From Novosphingobium sp. PhB165 (GTDB lineage Bacteria; Pseudomonadota; Alphaproteobacteria; Sphingomonadales; Sphingomonadaceae): 64,000 bases of DNA. Under the pieces are notes generated by a model. It did not search any database. It was given only the letters and a program-made list of their open reading frames with translations, and was not told the origin of the DNA. This document shows positions 1 to 9,087 of the stretch, in pieces. The position numbers and the translations under genes are program-made. The stretch spans positions 496,001-560,000 of the forward strand of contig NZ_SLVB01000001.1 of NCBI RefSeq assembly GCF_004341845.1, in the 5' to 3' direction. How positions within the stretch are numbered: position 1 is the first letter of the stretch; each line of letters begins with the position of its first letter.

Positions 1-2
1 TG

Positions 3-1472
3 TTGCCGCTAATGGTAGTGACACTGCCTGCGGGCGCCATCGCCGACATGTTCGACCGCCGCCGTATCGCCATGACCGGCCTTGCTTTCAGCGCATGCTG
101 CGCTGCCGTGCTGGCGACTATCGCGTTCCTCGGCCTTGTCACGCCTTGGATATTGCTGCTGTTCTGCGCGCTGATCGGTGCGGGCGTGGCGCTCTATTCG
201 CCGTCCTGGCAGGCTTCGATCCCAGAGCAGGTCTCGCGTGAGCATCTGCCCGCCGCCGTGGCGCTGGGGACGATCAGCTATAATGTCGCGCGCAGCTTCG
301 GGCCGGCGCTCGGCGGTCTTATCGTCGTGCTCTACGGCGCCCGTGCGGTCTTCGGCATGACCGCGCTGCTCTACCTTCCGCTGTTCTTCGCGTTCGTCAT
401 GTGGCGGAGGCGGCACGTACCTTCGCGGCTGCCGCCGGAACGGATGGACCGGGCGATGCTCGGCGGGGCGCGCTATGCACTCCACGCCCCGGCGATCCGC
501 ACGGCGCTGCTGCGCGTGCTGGCCTTTGGGCTTTCCACCGCAACCGCTTCCGCGCTGGCGCCGCTGATCGCGCGAGACCTGCTGCACGGCAATGCGGCGA
601 CTTACGGCCTTCTGCTCGGCGCGCAGGGCGTGGGCGCGGTGACCGGCGCGCTCTTCGTCAGCCGCATCCGCGAGACGATCTCGACCGAGATGGCCGTGCG
701 CCTCTTCGCGATCGGTACCGGCGCGGCGCTGGCGGTGATCGGCTTCAGTCACGACCTCATATTGACCTGCGCGGCTTTCCTGCTGGTGGGCGCCTGCAAT
801 ATCCTGACCATCGCCATGCTCAACGTCACCGTGCAGCTTTCGGCGCCGCGTTGGGTGACGGCGCGCGCGCTTTCGCTGTTCTCCTCGGCCATCACTGCGG
901 GGATCGGCATCGGTGCTTGGTGCTGGGGCCAGTTCGCGCAGCAACAGGGCGTTGCCCACGCCATGCTCGCCTCCGGACTGGCGGTGGCGGCTACGGCGCT
1001 GCTCGGTTTCATCCTGCCGATCGCGCGCGATACCGCCAGCGGCACGTCCGAAATGCCGCTGGGTCACGAACCCGAGGTCGGCATGGCGCTGACGCTGCGT
1101 TCGGGGCCGGTGGTGATCGAGGTGGACTATGACGTCGATCCCGATCAGGCGCGCGAATTCTACGCGACGATGATGAAGATGCAGTCCATGCGTAAGCGAA
1201 ACGGTGGATTCGCGTGGTCCATCGCGCGTGACATCGCCAATCCGTCACTCTGGACCGAACGCTATCATTGCCCGACCTGGGGCGATTACCTGCGGCTGCG
1301 CGACCGCTTTACCGAGGCGGATTACGAGATCCAGGCCGCAGCCGACGCCTTCAACCGGACGCGCCCGGCCAACCGCGTACGCCGACAGTTGGAGCGGCCC
1401 TTCGGGTCCGTGCGCTGGAAGGCGGAATCCTACGATCCCAAACAGGAAACGGTGGGCTGGATGGCGCCCTGA
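3..1472 (+). CDS. MFS exporter, 5'-truncated by window edge (MFS_3/EntS-like)
   Basis: Major facilitator superfamily permease; the visible part is 489 residues and the true start lies before the window. It shows the loop between early transmembrane helices (DMFDRRR, near residue 15-21), many hydrophobic helices to about residue 345, and then a soluble C-terminal domain of about 130 residues. A soluble tail of this kind is typical of the MFS_3 group, which includes the enterobactin exporter EntS and related proteins. The likely role is proton-driven export of a small molecule across the inner membrane; the substrate cannot be read from sequence. The next gene follows on the same strand after about 90 bases. 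Family call is firm, substrate unknown. Confidence 0.82.
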   Translation: MPLMVVTLPAGAIADMFDRRRIAMTGLAFSACCAAVLATIAFLGLVTPWILLLFCALIGAGVALYSPSWQASIPEQVSREHLPAAVALGTISYNVARSFGPALGGLIVVLYGARAVFGMTALLYLPLFFAFVMWRRRHVPSRLPPERMDRAMLGGARYALHAPAIRTALLRVLAFGLSTATASALAPLIARDLLHGNAATYGLLLGAQGVGAVTGALFVSRIRETISTEMAVRLFAIGTGAALAVIGFSHDLILTCAAFLLVGACNILTIAMLNVTVQLSAPRWVTARALSLFSSAITAGIGIGAWCWGQFAQQQGVAHAMLASGLAVAATALLGFILPIARDTASGTSEMPLGHEPEVGMALTLRSGPVVIEVDYDVDPDQAREFYATMMKMQSMRKRNGGFAWSIARDIANPSLWTERYHCPTWGDYLRLRDRFTEADYEIQAAADAFNRTRPANRVRRQLERPFGSVRWKAESYDPKQETVGWMAP

Positions 1473-1559
1473 GGCGTCTTTCAGTCTGTCCCCATAAGGG
1501 AATTGCCGAGGCTGACGCTGGCTGGCGTGGTGAAGCAACGAATTGCGGGAGAGAATATA

Positions 1560-2597
1560 ATGCAGGACAAGATCTGGCGCGTGGTTGAGTGGGCCACGGG
1601 CAATGTCGGCAGCCGCGCGCTGCGCACTGTGATCGAGCATCCGCGCATGGAGCTTGTGGGCCTCTGGGTCTCGTCACCCGAGAAGGCGGGCAAGGACGCG
1701 GGCGAGCTTTGCGGGTTGCCGGCCACCGGCGTGCGCGCCACGAATTCGCTGGACGATATCCTCGCGCTCGATGCCGATTGCGTGCTCTATATGCGGCAGG
1801 GCACCGATTGGGATGAGCTTTGCGCGCTGCTGGCCTCGGGCAAGAACGTCATCACCACGCGCGGCGACTTCCACAATCCGCGCCTGATGGATGCCGACAT
1901 TCGCGCGCGGGTAGAGGCAGCCTGCGCGAAGGGCGGCACGTCCATCTACTCCACCGGATCGAGCCCCGGCTTCGTGACCGAGGCACTGGCGATCCCGCTG
2001 CTCTCGCTGGAGCGTCGCCATGGCGTTCTGACAATCGACGAATTCGCCGACGTATCGAGCCGCGATTCGCCGGAAATGCTGTTCCAGATCATGGGTTTCG
2101 GTGCGGAGATGGCCCCGTTCGATCAGCGCCGGGCCGAGCATCTCAAGGGTGACTTCGGCAGCTCGCTCTCACAAGTGGCGGACGCCATGGGCCTTGAGAT
2201 CGATGCGATCGAAGCCTTCGGCGAACTCTCGGCCACGAAGCAGGACCTGACCATCGCGGCAGGCACTGTGCCGGCGGGCACCGTCGGGGCCATGCGCACC
2301 ACGATCACCTGCCTGCACAAGGGCGAGCCGATCATGCGGTTCCGCGCCAACTGGTACGTCACCACCGATATCGAGCACGACTGGGATCTGCGGGAATCGG
2401 GCTGGCGCGTGACCACTGGCGGCGACACGCCGGTGCGGATGGACATCATGTTCCCGGTGGCGCCCGAGGACTATGCCGCCTTCACGCCAGGGCTCACCGC
2501 GCACCGTCCGGTCAATGCGATTCCGGCCGTTTGCGCGGCTGCACCGGGTATCAGGACGACCGTGGACCTGCCACAGATCATCCCGATTTTCGCCTGA
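1560..2597 (+). CDS. Dihydrodipicolinate-reductase-like NAD(P)-binding oxidoreductase
   Basis: 345-residue cytosolic protein with an N-terminal Rossmann fold (WATGNVGSRAL, residues 11-21) and a C-terminal domain like that of dihydrodipicolinate reductase and 2,4-diaminopentanoate dehydrogenase relatives. It is longer than DapB (about 270) and lacks any lysine-pathway neighbour, so it is probably not DapB itself. The ATG at 1560 is chosen because a GGGAGAG ribosome site ends 6 bases upstream; an in-frame codon at 1503 would add an unlikely leader. Its stop codon lies one base from the convergent stop of the RND outer-membrane gene. Substrate unknown. Confidence 0.72.
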   Translation: MQDKIWRVVEWATGNVGSRALRTVIEHPRMELVGLWVSSPEKAGKDAGELCGLPATGVRATNSLDDILALDADCVLYMRQGTDWDELCALLASGKNVITTRGDFHNPRLMDADIRARVEAACAKGGTSIYSTGSSPGFVTEALAIPLLSLERRHGVLTIDEFADVSSRDSPEMLFQIMGFGAEMAPFDQRRAEHLKGDFGSSLSQVADAMGLEIDAIEAFGELSATKQDLTIAAGTVPAGTVGAMRTTITCLHKGEPIMRFRANWYVTTDIEHDWDLRESGWRVTTGGDTPVRMDIMFPVAPEDYAAFTPGLTAHRPVNAIPAVCAAAPGIRTTVDLPQIIPIFA

Positions 2598-2598
2598 T

Positions 2599-4011
2599 TT
2601 ACCGCGGCGGCTCGGAGGCGGTCGCCTGATCGCCGCCGAGCACGCGGTAAAGCGTGACGCGATTGCTGGCGACGGCAAGCCGCGTCGCGATTTCCAGCTT
2701 GCGCGCGGTGTAGAGGCTGCGCTGGGCATCGAGGTTGTCGAGCGAGCTGGCGATGCCCTGCTTGTACGTCGCCTCGGTCAGGCGCGCGGTGTCGGCGGCG
2801 GCATTGGTGTAGCTGCTGGCCGCGCGCAGGCGTTCACCGAGCGTGCCCTGATCGGCCAGCGCATCGGAAACTTCGCTGAAGGCGGTCTGGATCGACTTCT
2901 CATAGGTCGCCAACGCGGCATCGCGCTTGGCTTTCGAGACGTCGACATTGGCGACCTTGCCGCCCGCATTGAAAATCGTCCAGCTTGCGTCGGCCCCGCC
3001 CGTGGCAGCGAAGGCACCCTTGCTGAACAGCGAGGACAGCCCGTCGCTCGCAAGGCCGAGCAGGGCTGTCAGTGAAATCGACGGGAACAGTTCGGCCCGA
3101 GCGACACCTATGTCGGCATTGGCGGCACGTAGCTCGTACTCGGCCTCGACCACGTCGGGACGGCGCAACAGGACCTGCGAACTGGTGCCGGCGGGTAGCA
3201 CGGCGAGCTGGGCATTGACCTCGTCGATGCCGCCGGGAAGCAGGCTCTCGTCGAAATCGGCGCCGACCAGCAGGCGGATCGCGTTCACGTCCTGCGCGAG
3301 CAGGGCGGTCTGCGCCGCAAGGTCGCCCTTGGCGGTTTCCAGGACCTGTTCGGCCTGCCTCAGGTCGGTGCGGGGCGCGACGCCGCCCTTGAGGCGTGCG
3401 GTGTTGAGCACGACCGAGTGCTGGGCGTTGTCGGCCGTGGCCTTCGCGATGTTCAGCAGGTCGCGGTCGGCACCATAGTTTGCCCAGGTTTGCGCCAGAT
3501 CGGCGACAAGGCCGAGCCGTACCGTACGGGCAGCGGCTTCGGTCGAGAGCGCCGTGTTGCGCTGGGCCTCGGTGGCGCTGGCGTATTTGCCGAAGAAGTC
3601 GATCTCGAAGCTGGAAATGCCGCCCTGGAGCGAGAGCGCGGTGGCGTCCCCCGGGCCGTTTACTTCGGTGCGGGTGCCGGATGCGGAGACGCCGACCGCG
3701 GGGATCTGGTTCGCCCGGGTCACACGCACTTGCGCGCGCGCTGCCGCCAGATTGGCCGCTGCCACGCGCAAGTCGCGGTTTTCGATGAGAGCCTGTTCGA
3801 CCAGCTTCTGCAAACGCGGATCGCGGAAGATCTCGGTGTAGGAGACCAGCGGCAGGTTCGCCTCGCTCTGCGCGAGATAGGCATCGCCGACCGGCCACGA
3901 TTGCGAGACCGGCGGCGTCGGCTGCACGTACTTCGGCGCCATCGAACAGGCACTCAGGGCCATGGCGGGCAGGGTCAGTGCCGCCAGCTTCAGGGTGCGG
4001 GAGCGGATCAT
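2599..4011 (-). CDS. RND efflux outer-membrane lipoprotein, NodT/OprM family
   Basis: 470-residue outer-membrane factor forming the trimeric TolC-like duct of a tripartite efflux pump. The N-terminus is a lipoprotein signal peptide ending in the lipobox LSAC with Cys22 as the lipidation site. The rest shows the duplicated helical repeat layout of the OEP family, including AAANLAAARAQV and the RRPDV segment typical of NodT-type proteins. It is the last gene of a three-gene leftward operon and overlaps the pump gene by ATGA at 4008-4011. Substrate range is not deducible. Confidence 0.92.
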   Translation of the reverse strand: MIRSRTLKLAALTLPAMALSACSMAPKYVQPTPPVSQSWPVGDAYLAQSEANLPLVSYTEIFRDPRLQKLVEQALIENRDLRVAAANLAAARAQVRVTRANQIPAVGVSASGTRTEVNGPGDATALSLQGGISSFEIDFFGKYASATEAQRNTALSTEAAARTVRLGLVADLAQTWANYGADRDLLNIAKATADNAQHSVVLNTARLKGGVAPRTDLRQAEQVLETAKGDLAAQTALLAQDVNAIRLLVGADFDESLLPGGIDEVNAQLAVLPAGTSSQVLLRRPDVVEAEYELRAANADIGVARAELFPSISLTALLGLASDGLSSLFSKGAFAATGGADASWTIFNAGGKVANVDVSKAKRDAALATYEKSIQTAFSEVSDALADQGTLGERLRAASSYTNAAADTARLTEATYKQGIASSLDNLDAQRSLYTARKLEIATRLAVASNRVTLYRVLGGDQATASEPPR

Positions 4012-7000
4012 GCGGCGTCTCCCTTCGCTTCGCGGCGCTTCTGGATCTGGTGACGGACAGCGGCAAGGCCGTCGCGCACGCCCCGGCGCACGAGCACGAA
4101 GAACAGCGGAATGAAGAAGATCGCCAGCAGCGTCGCGGTCAGCATGCCGCCGACCACGGCCGTACCGATGGCGATGCGGCTGTTGGCGCCTGCGCCGCTT
4201 GCCACGGCCAGCGGCAGCACGCCGAAGATGAAGGCGAAGCTGGTCATCAGGATCGGACGCAGGCGGATGCGAGCCGCTTCCAGTGCCGCTTCGATCACGC
4301 GCTTGCCCTGCTTTTCGGCCATTTCCGCGAACTCGATCATGAGAATCGCGTTCTTGGCGGCAAGGCCCATGGTCGTGAGCAGGCCGATCTGCAGATAGAC
4401 GTCGTTCTCCAGCCCGCGCAGCGTGACTGCCAGAACTGCACCCAGCAGGCCGAGCGGAATGACCATGATCACCGCGATCGGGATCGACCAGCTTTCATAG
4501 AGCGCGGCAAGGCACAGGAACACGACCAGCAGCGACAGCGCGTAGAGCACCGGGGCCTGACCCGAGGACAGCCGCTCCTGATAGGACGAGCCCGACCATG
4601 CGACGGCGGTGCCGGGGATCTGGCTGGCCAGATCCTGCATGATCTGCATCGCCGTGCCCGAGCTGACGCCCGGCGACGGGGTGCCCGAGAATTCGTAGGC
4701 TTGCAGGCCGTTGAAGCGCGAGGTCGAGCTTGGCGCGGTTGACCAGCTCTGCGTCGAGAAGGCCGAGAAGGGCGCCATCTGGCCGCTCGAACCACGCACG
4801 AACCAGCGCGCGAGATCCTCGGGGCGCGAGCGGAACTGCGCGTCGCCCTGAACGTAGACCTTCTTCACGCGGCCCTTGTCGAGGAAGTCGTTCACGTACG
4901 TACCGCCCCACGCCGTTTGCAGCGTGTTGTTCACGTTCGCGGCGGTGAGGCCATAGGCCGTGAGCGCGCGCGTGTTCGTGGCGATCTTCAGCGTCGAGAC
5001 TTCGGGAAGGTCGCTCAGGCGCACGTTGGTCAGGCGGCTGTCGGCTGCGGCCTTGCTCAGCAACTGATCACGCGCCTGCTGGAACTGCGAACGGGTCATG
5101 CCCGAGCGGTTCTGAAGCTCCATGGTGAAGCCGGACGATTGACCGAGGCCGCGAATGGCGCCGGGAACCAGCGTGAAGACCTGCGCGTCGCGCAGCCCCT
5201 TGAAGGCCCCGTTGGCGCGCTGGACGATGGCATCGGCGGTGTTCTTCGCCCCCGGACGCTTGTCCCAATCGACCAGCGTGATGAAGGCCTGGCCGGTGTT
5301 CTGGCCGGCCGCACCCTGTCCGCCGCCCGAGACGGTGAACATGTTCTCGACGTTGCCCTTTTCGTACGTCGCGAAGTACTGCTCGATCTTGTGCTGCACG
5401 TCTTCGGTGCGCGTGCGCGGCGAGCCTGCGGGCAGGCGCCACTGCACCATGATCGAACCCTGATCCTCGTTCGGGAGGAAGCCGGTGGGCAGTCGGTGGA
5501 ACAGGAAATACGTTGCGGCGCAGGCGATCAGGAACAGGCCGAGCCAGCGCCACTTGTGCGCGACAACGTGCTCGACGCGGCGGACATAGCCGTTGGTCAG
5601 GCGCTCGAAGCCGTTGTTGAAGCCGGTGTGGAAGCGCAGCCACAAGTTCGCCAGCCACGGCACGTGGCGGTCGAACCAGGTCGGCTCTTCCTTGCCGTGG
5701 ACTTTGGCCTTGAGCAGCGTTGCAGTCAGTGCGGGGCTGAGGATCAACGCCACCAGCACCGAGAGCACCATGGCGACGACGATCGTCAGCGAGAACTGGC
5801 GGTAGATCACGCCGGTCGAGCCGCCGAAGAAGGCCATCGGCAGGAACACGGCAGAGAGCACCAGCGCGATGGCGATCAGCGCGACCTGGATTTCCTCCAT
5901 CGACTTGATGGTGGCCTGCCGGGCGGTCATGCCCGGATTTTCCTCAAGCAATCGTTCGACGTTCTCGACGACGACGATGGCGTCGTCGACCAGCAGGCCG
6001 ATCGCAAGGACAAGGCCGAACAGCGTCAGCGTGTTGATCGTGAACCCGGCGATGTAGAACACCGCAAAGGTGCCCAGCAGCACCACCGGCACGGCAATGG
6101 CCGGGATCAGCGTGGCGCGCCAGCTCTGCAGGAACACGAACATGACGATGACGACCAGCACGATCGCCTCGAACAGCGCCTTTTCGACCTCGGAGACCGA
6201 CAGCTTGATGAACGCCGTGGAATCGTTGCCGTAATCGTAGGCAAGGCCATCGGGCATGCCCACGGCGAGCTGCGACATCGCCGCCTTCACGCGCTCGGCC
6301 GTCGCCAGCGCGTCGGCGCCCGGCGAAAGCGAGATCGAAATACCGGCACCGGGATGCCCGTTGATGCGGCTGATCGTGCTGTAATTGTCCGCGCCGATCT
6401 CGACACGGGCGACGTCGCCGATCGTGACCGTCGAGCCGTCGCTGTTGGTCTTGAGCACGATATCGCGGAACTGGTCGGCCGTTTGCAGGCGCGAACCGGC
6501 GGTGACGATGGCGTCGATCGCCTGATCCTGCGGCGCGGGCAGGCCGCCGATTTCACCTGCGGCGACTTCGGTGTTCTGCGCGGTGATCGCCGTGGTCACG
6601 TCGCTCGGCATCAGCGAGACAGCGGCCAGCTTGGCGGGATCGAGCCAGATGCGCATCGCGTGCGGCGCGCCGAACACGTTGACGTCGCCCACGCCTTCAA
6701 GGCGCGAGAGCGGGTCCTGGATGTTCGAGGTCAGGTAGTCCGAAACGTCCTGGTTCGAACGCCCGTCAGTCTCGTCGTAGACGGCGACCAGCAGCAGCTG
6801 GTCGGGGTTCGACTTGGTGACGGTAACGCCCTGGCTCTGCACCGCCTGCGGCAGGCGGGAGAGCGCGGACTGGACCTTGTTCTGGACCTGCACCTGCGCG
6901 ATGTCGGGGTCGGTACCCTTGGCGAAGACCGCGCTGATCGTGGCCTGGCCACGGTTCGAGGACTGCGACGAGAAGTACAGCAGGCCGTCGATGCCAGTCA

Positions 7001-7205
7001 GCTGCTGCTCGATGATCTGGGTGACGCTGTTCTCGATCGTTTCGGCCGAGGCGCCGTTGTAGGTCGCGCGGATATTGACCTGCGCGGGCGCGATGTCCGG
7101 ATACTGCTCGTTGGGCAGGTAAACCAGCGCGCCGGCGCCGGCCAGCATGACGATGATGGCGAGAACCCAGGCGAAGATCGGCCTGTCGATGAATATCCGG
7201 GACAT
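4008..7205 (-). CDS. RND multidrug efflux pump, inner-membrane HAE1 subunit
   Basis: 1065-residue proton-driven transporter of the AcrB/MexB type. It begins MSRIFIDRPIFAWVLAI (first transmembrane helix), shows the paired acidic residues in the central helix (LLVDDAIVVVENVE) used for proton translocation, and two large periplasmic porter domains. Length matches the family (about 1040-1070). The start at 7205 is chosen because homologous pumps begin MSxFFIxRP; an upstream in-frame codon at 7238 would overlap the adaptor gene. No obvious Shine-Dalgarno precedes it, so translation may be coupled to the adaptor, which stops 7 bases upstream. With its neighbours it forms a complete tripartite pump. 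Confidence 0.93.
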   Translation of the reverse strand: MSRIFIDRPIFAWVLAIIVMLAGAGALVYLPNEQYPDIAPAQVNIRATYNGASAETIENSVTQIIEQQLTGIDGLLYFSSQSSNRGQATISAVFAKGTDPDIAQVQVQNKVQSALSRLPQAVQSQGVTVTKSNPDQLLLVAVYDETDGRSNQDVSDYLTSNIQDPLSRLEGVGDVNVFGAPHAMRIWLDPAKLAAVSLMPSDVTTAITAQNTEVAAGEIGGLPAPQDQAIDAIVTAGSRLQTADQFRDIVLKTNSDGSTVTIGDVARVEIGADNYSTISRINGHPGAGISISLSPGADALATAERVKAAMSQLAVGMPDGLAYDYGNDSTAFIKLSVSEVEKALFEAIVLVVIVMFVFLQSWRATLIPAIAVPVVLLGTFAVFYIAGFTINTLTLFGLVLAIGLLVDDAIVVVENVERLLEENPGMTARQATIKSMEEIQVALIAIALVLSAVFLPMAFFGGSTGVIYRQFSLTIVVAMVLSVLVALILSPALTATLLKAKVHGKEEPTWFDRHVPWLANLWLRFHTGFNNGFERLTNGYVRRVEHVVAHKWRWLGLFLIACAATYFLFHRLPTGFLPNEDQGSIMVQWRLPAGSPRTRTEDVQHKIEQYFATYEKGNVENMFTVSGGGQGAAGQNTGQAFITLVDWDKRPGAKNTADAIVQRANGAFKGLRDAQVFTLVPGAIRGLGQSSGFTMELQNRSGMTRSQFQQARDQLLSKAAADSRLTNVRLSDLPEVSTLKIATNTRALTAYGLTAANVNNTLQTAWGGTYVNDFLDKGRVKKVYVQGDAQFRSRPEDLARWFVRGSSGQMAPFSAFSTQSWSTAPSSTSRFNGLQAYEFSGTPSPGVSSGTAMQIMQDLASQIPGTAVAWSGSSYQERLSSGQAPVLYALSLLVVFLCLAALYESWSIPIAVIMVIPLGLLGAVLAVTLRGLENDVYLQIGLLTTMGLAAKNAILMIEFAEMAEKQGKRVIEAALEAARIRLRPILMTSFAFIFGVLPLAVASGAGANSRIAIGTAVVGGMLTATLLAIFFIPLFFVLVRRGVRDGLAAVRHQIQKRREAKGDAA

Positions 7206-7212
7206 GGGAGGA

Positions 7213-8382
7213 TCAGTGGCCCTTCGCGCCGGCTTCACCGGGCTTGGCAGCCCGCGGTTCCACCTTCTGCGGCGCCGTCGATGGCACCGCCTTGATTTCG
7301 GTGCCGAGCTTCAGGCCGTTCAGACCCTGCACGATGACTTTGTCTCCGGGCTGGAGACCGGACGTTACCACGACATAAGCGCCGCTGGTGCGGTCCGCGA
7401 CGACCTTGCGGCGACCGGCCTTGCCGTCGTCGCCCGCCGTCATGACGAAGGCGGAGCCGTCGAAGTCACGCTGAACGGCGTTCTGTGGGATGAGGAAGGC
7501 GTTGGGGTCGTTGGCCTGATCGAAGATCGCCGAGACGAACATGCCCGGCAGCAGCAGGCCGTCCGGGTTCGGGAACTTGGCGCGCAAGGTCACCGTGCCG
7601 GTGCCTTCGTCCACCGTCACTTCGGAGAACTGCACGGTTCCGGCGTAAGCGTACTTGCTGCCGTCATCGAACTTGAGGTGAACCGTGGTGCTGCCCGGAT
7701 TGATGCCGCCAGCCGCCAGTCTGCGGCGCAGCGCGGTGATGTCGGCCGCCGACTGCTGCATGTCGACATAGATCGGGTCCATGCGCTGGATCACGGCAAG
7801 CGGATCGGCCTGGCTGGCACTCGCGAGCGCGCCGACAGTGAACAGCGAACGGCCGATGCGGCCGCTGATCGGGGCCGGGACCGTGGTGAAGCGCAGATTG
7901 GTCTTCGCGGTGTCCAGCGCCGCGGCATTCTGCGCGATCGAGGCGCGGGCCGAGCGGGCAGTGGCCAACGCATCGGCATAGTCCTGCTTGGCGACCGCTT
8001 CCATGTCCGCGAGCGGCTTGTAGCGATCCGCCTTGGCGCTGGCGGCCTCTGCGGTGGCGCGGGCGCTGGTGAGATCGGCCTGCGCCTGATTGACCGCCGC
8101 CCGGTAGAGGCTTGAATCGATCTGGAACAGCTGCTGGCCGGCGCGAACGTAGCTGCCTTCGGTGAAGTAGCGCTTGACGATCACGCCGTTGACCTGCGGG
8201 CGGACTTCCGAGGTTTCGAAAGCCACGGTGCGGCCGTTCAGCGTCACCGCGAGTGGGACGGTCGAAGGCTGGGCAACGATGTAGCCGACTTGCGTGGGAT
8301 GCTTAGATGCATCCTTTGCACCCTGACCGGAGCATCCGACCAGAAGCGAGGCAAGGATCAGCGTGAGAGTGGTCCGGCGCAT
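7213..8382 (-). CDS. RND efflux periplasmic adaptor (membrane fusion protein)
   Basis: Lipoprotein adaptor bridging the inner-membrane pump and outer-membrane duct. The N-terminus MRRTTLTLILASLLVGC is a compact lipoprotein signal; further in are the biotinyl-lipoyl half motif (VRPQVNGVIVKRYFTEGSYV), an Ala-rich helical hairpin, the second lipoyl half (PISGRIGRSLF) and a beta-barrel domain. I chose the Met at 8382 because it gives an ideal lipoprotein signal; in-frame starts at 8400, 8409 and 8430 (GTG) are possible and none has a clear ribosome site. First gene of the operon. No TetR-type regulator sits beside it, so control is unknown. Confidence 0.88.
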   Translation of the reverse strand: MRRTTLTLILASLLVGCSGQGAKDASKHPTQVGYIVAQPSTVPLAVTLNGRTVAFETSEVRPQVNGVIVKRYFTEGSYVRAGQQLFQIDSSLYRAAVNQAQADLTSARATAEAASAKADRYKPLADMEAVAKQDYADALATARSARASIAQNAAALDTAKTNLRFTTVPAPISGRIGRSLFTVGALASASQADPLAVIQRMDPIYVDMQQSAADITALRRRLAAGGINPGSTTVHLKFDDGSKYAYAGTVQFSEVTVDEGTGTVTLRAKFPNPDGLLLPGMFVSAIFDQANDPNAFLIPQNAVQRDFDGSAFVMTAGDDGKAGRRKVVADRTSGAYVVVTSGLQPGDKVIVQGLNGLKLGTEIKAVPSTAPQKVEPRAAKPGEAGAKGH

Positions 8383-8430
8383 CGGAAAGGCCGGAAGCAT
8401 CGTGGGCATGGTCGATTTCAAGTTGCGCAC

Positions 8431-8708
8431 CGCGTGTCGAAGGATGCGCGAGCTATCAAGGCATTCGCGAGGCTTCGCAAGTCGCCATTTCGCGGGTGCG
8501 ACAATTTGTGACTAATTGCGATTTCCGACACTTGCGATGAACAGGAAAGTCGAACGGTGGAGGTGTTTTCAGCCTCGCCGGAGCCGGAATCGGTCATGGG
8601 GGCCATGTCGCCGGCCGCGTCTTCGCGAATCGCCATGACGGCACGGCGATGCGCGATTCAATTCCGATGTGAGGGTAAAGGGAAGTGCGCGAGCGGCGCA
8701 AAGAAAAA
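8431..8708. other. Gene-free upstream region of the RND operon
   Basis: About 280 bases between the RND adaptor and the tRNA-Phe terminator with no convincing gene. It should hold the leftward RND promoter; I could not identify a confident -35/-10 pair. A direct repeat TTGCGAT occurs at 8516-8522 and 8532-8538, 16 bases apart, and may be a regulator site, but the motif is short. Confidence 0.4.
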
Positions 8709-8738
8709 GGCACCACTTCCGGTTAAGGAAGTGGTGCC
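8709..8738 (-). terminator. Rho-independent terminator overlapping the tRNA-Phe 3' end
   Basis: Perfect 12-bp inverted repeat, 8709-8720 paired with 8727-8738, with a 6-base loop. On the minus strand it is followed by a T-rich run (TTTTTCTTT, from 8708 downward). The ascending arm includes the last acceptor bases and the CCA of tRNA-Phe, so the terminator and tRNA folds are mutually exclusive in the nascent RNA. Confidence 0.85.
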
Positions 8739-8807
8739 CGGGGACGGGATCGAACCGCCGACACCATGATTTTCAGTCATGTGCTCTACCAACTGAGCTA
8801 CCCGGGC
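8732..8807 (-). tRNA. tRNA-Phe (GAA), CCA encoded
   Basis: 76-nt tRNA read on the minus strand. It has a 7-bp acceptor stem (GCCCGGG/CCCGGGC), a D-arm with GCTC/GAGC, an anticodon stem CATGA/TCATG around the loop CTGAAAA giving anticodon GAA, a 5-nt variable loop and a T-arm with TTCGATC. The discriminator base is A (8735) and the CCA is genomically encoded (8732-8734). All stems pair without mismatch. Confidence 0.97.
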
Positions 8808-8907
8808 ATCCCTGGTTCGGTGCGGTGCCGAAGCGACCGTTCCGTGTCGGTGGCGGGCCTATGGCGAAGGGCGCTGAGCTTGGCAACCCTAAAATGACAG
8901 TGCCGCT

Positions 8908-9087
8908 TCAATCGTCCTGTGGAAAAATTTCCGGTACGTCCGGATCGGCGGGCGGGCCGGGCAGGGCATAGCCGTCGGCCAGCCACTTCACGAGGTCGCG
9001 GTCGCGGCAGCCCTTCGAACAGAACGGCGTGTGTTCTTCGCTGCGCGGCTTGCCGCAGATCGGGCACTTGCGGATTTTCGTGGTCAT
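8908..9087 (-). CDS. yacG: DNA gyrase inhibitor / zinc-binding protein YacG
   Basis: 59-residue protein with the four-cysteine YacG zinc site: CPIC at residues 8-11 and CSKGC at 23-27. YacG of Escherichia coli binds GyrB and inhibits gyrase. It is the last gene of the leftward infA-maf-RNase-yacG block and overlaps the ribonuclease gene by ATGA (9084-9087). The ATG at 9087 gives the full family length. Gene order matches other alphaproteobacteria. Confidence 0.93.
   Translation of the reverse strand: MTTKIRKCPICGKPRSEEHTPFCSKGCRDRDLVKWLADGYALPGPPADPDVPEIFPQDD

Noticed and set aside
4917..7295. Long open frame opposite the RND pump (about 790 codons)
   Set aside because: It is an antisense shadow produced by the GC-rich codon pattern of the pump. 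Its translation is low-complexity with His/Arg/Asp and has no recognisable motif.
8732..8807. Possible tRNA-Phe integration site for a genomic island
   Set aside because: No integrase, direct repeat of the tRNA 3' end or foreign gene content on either side.
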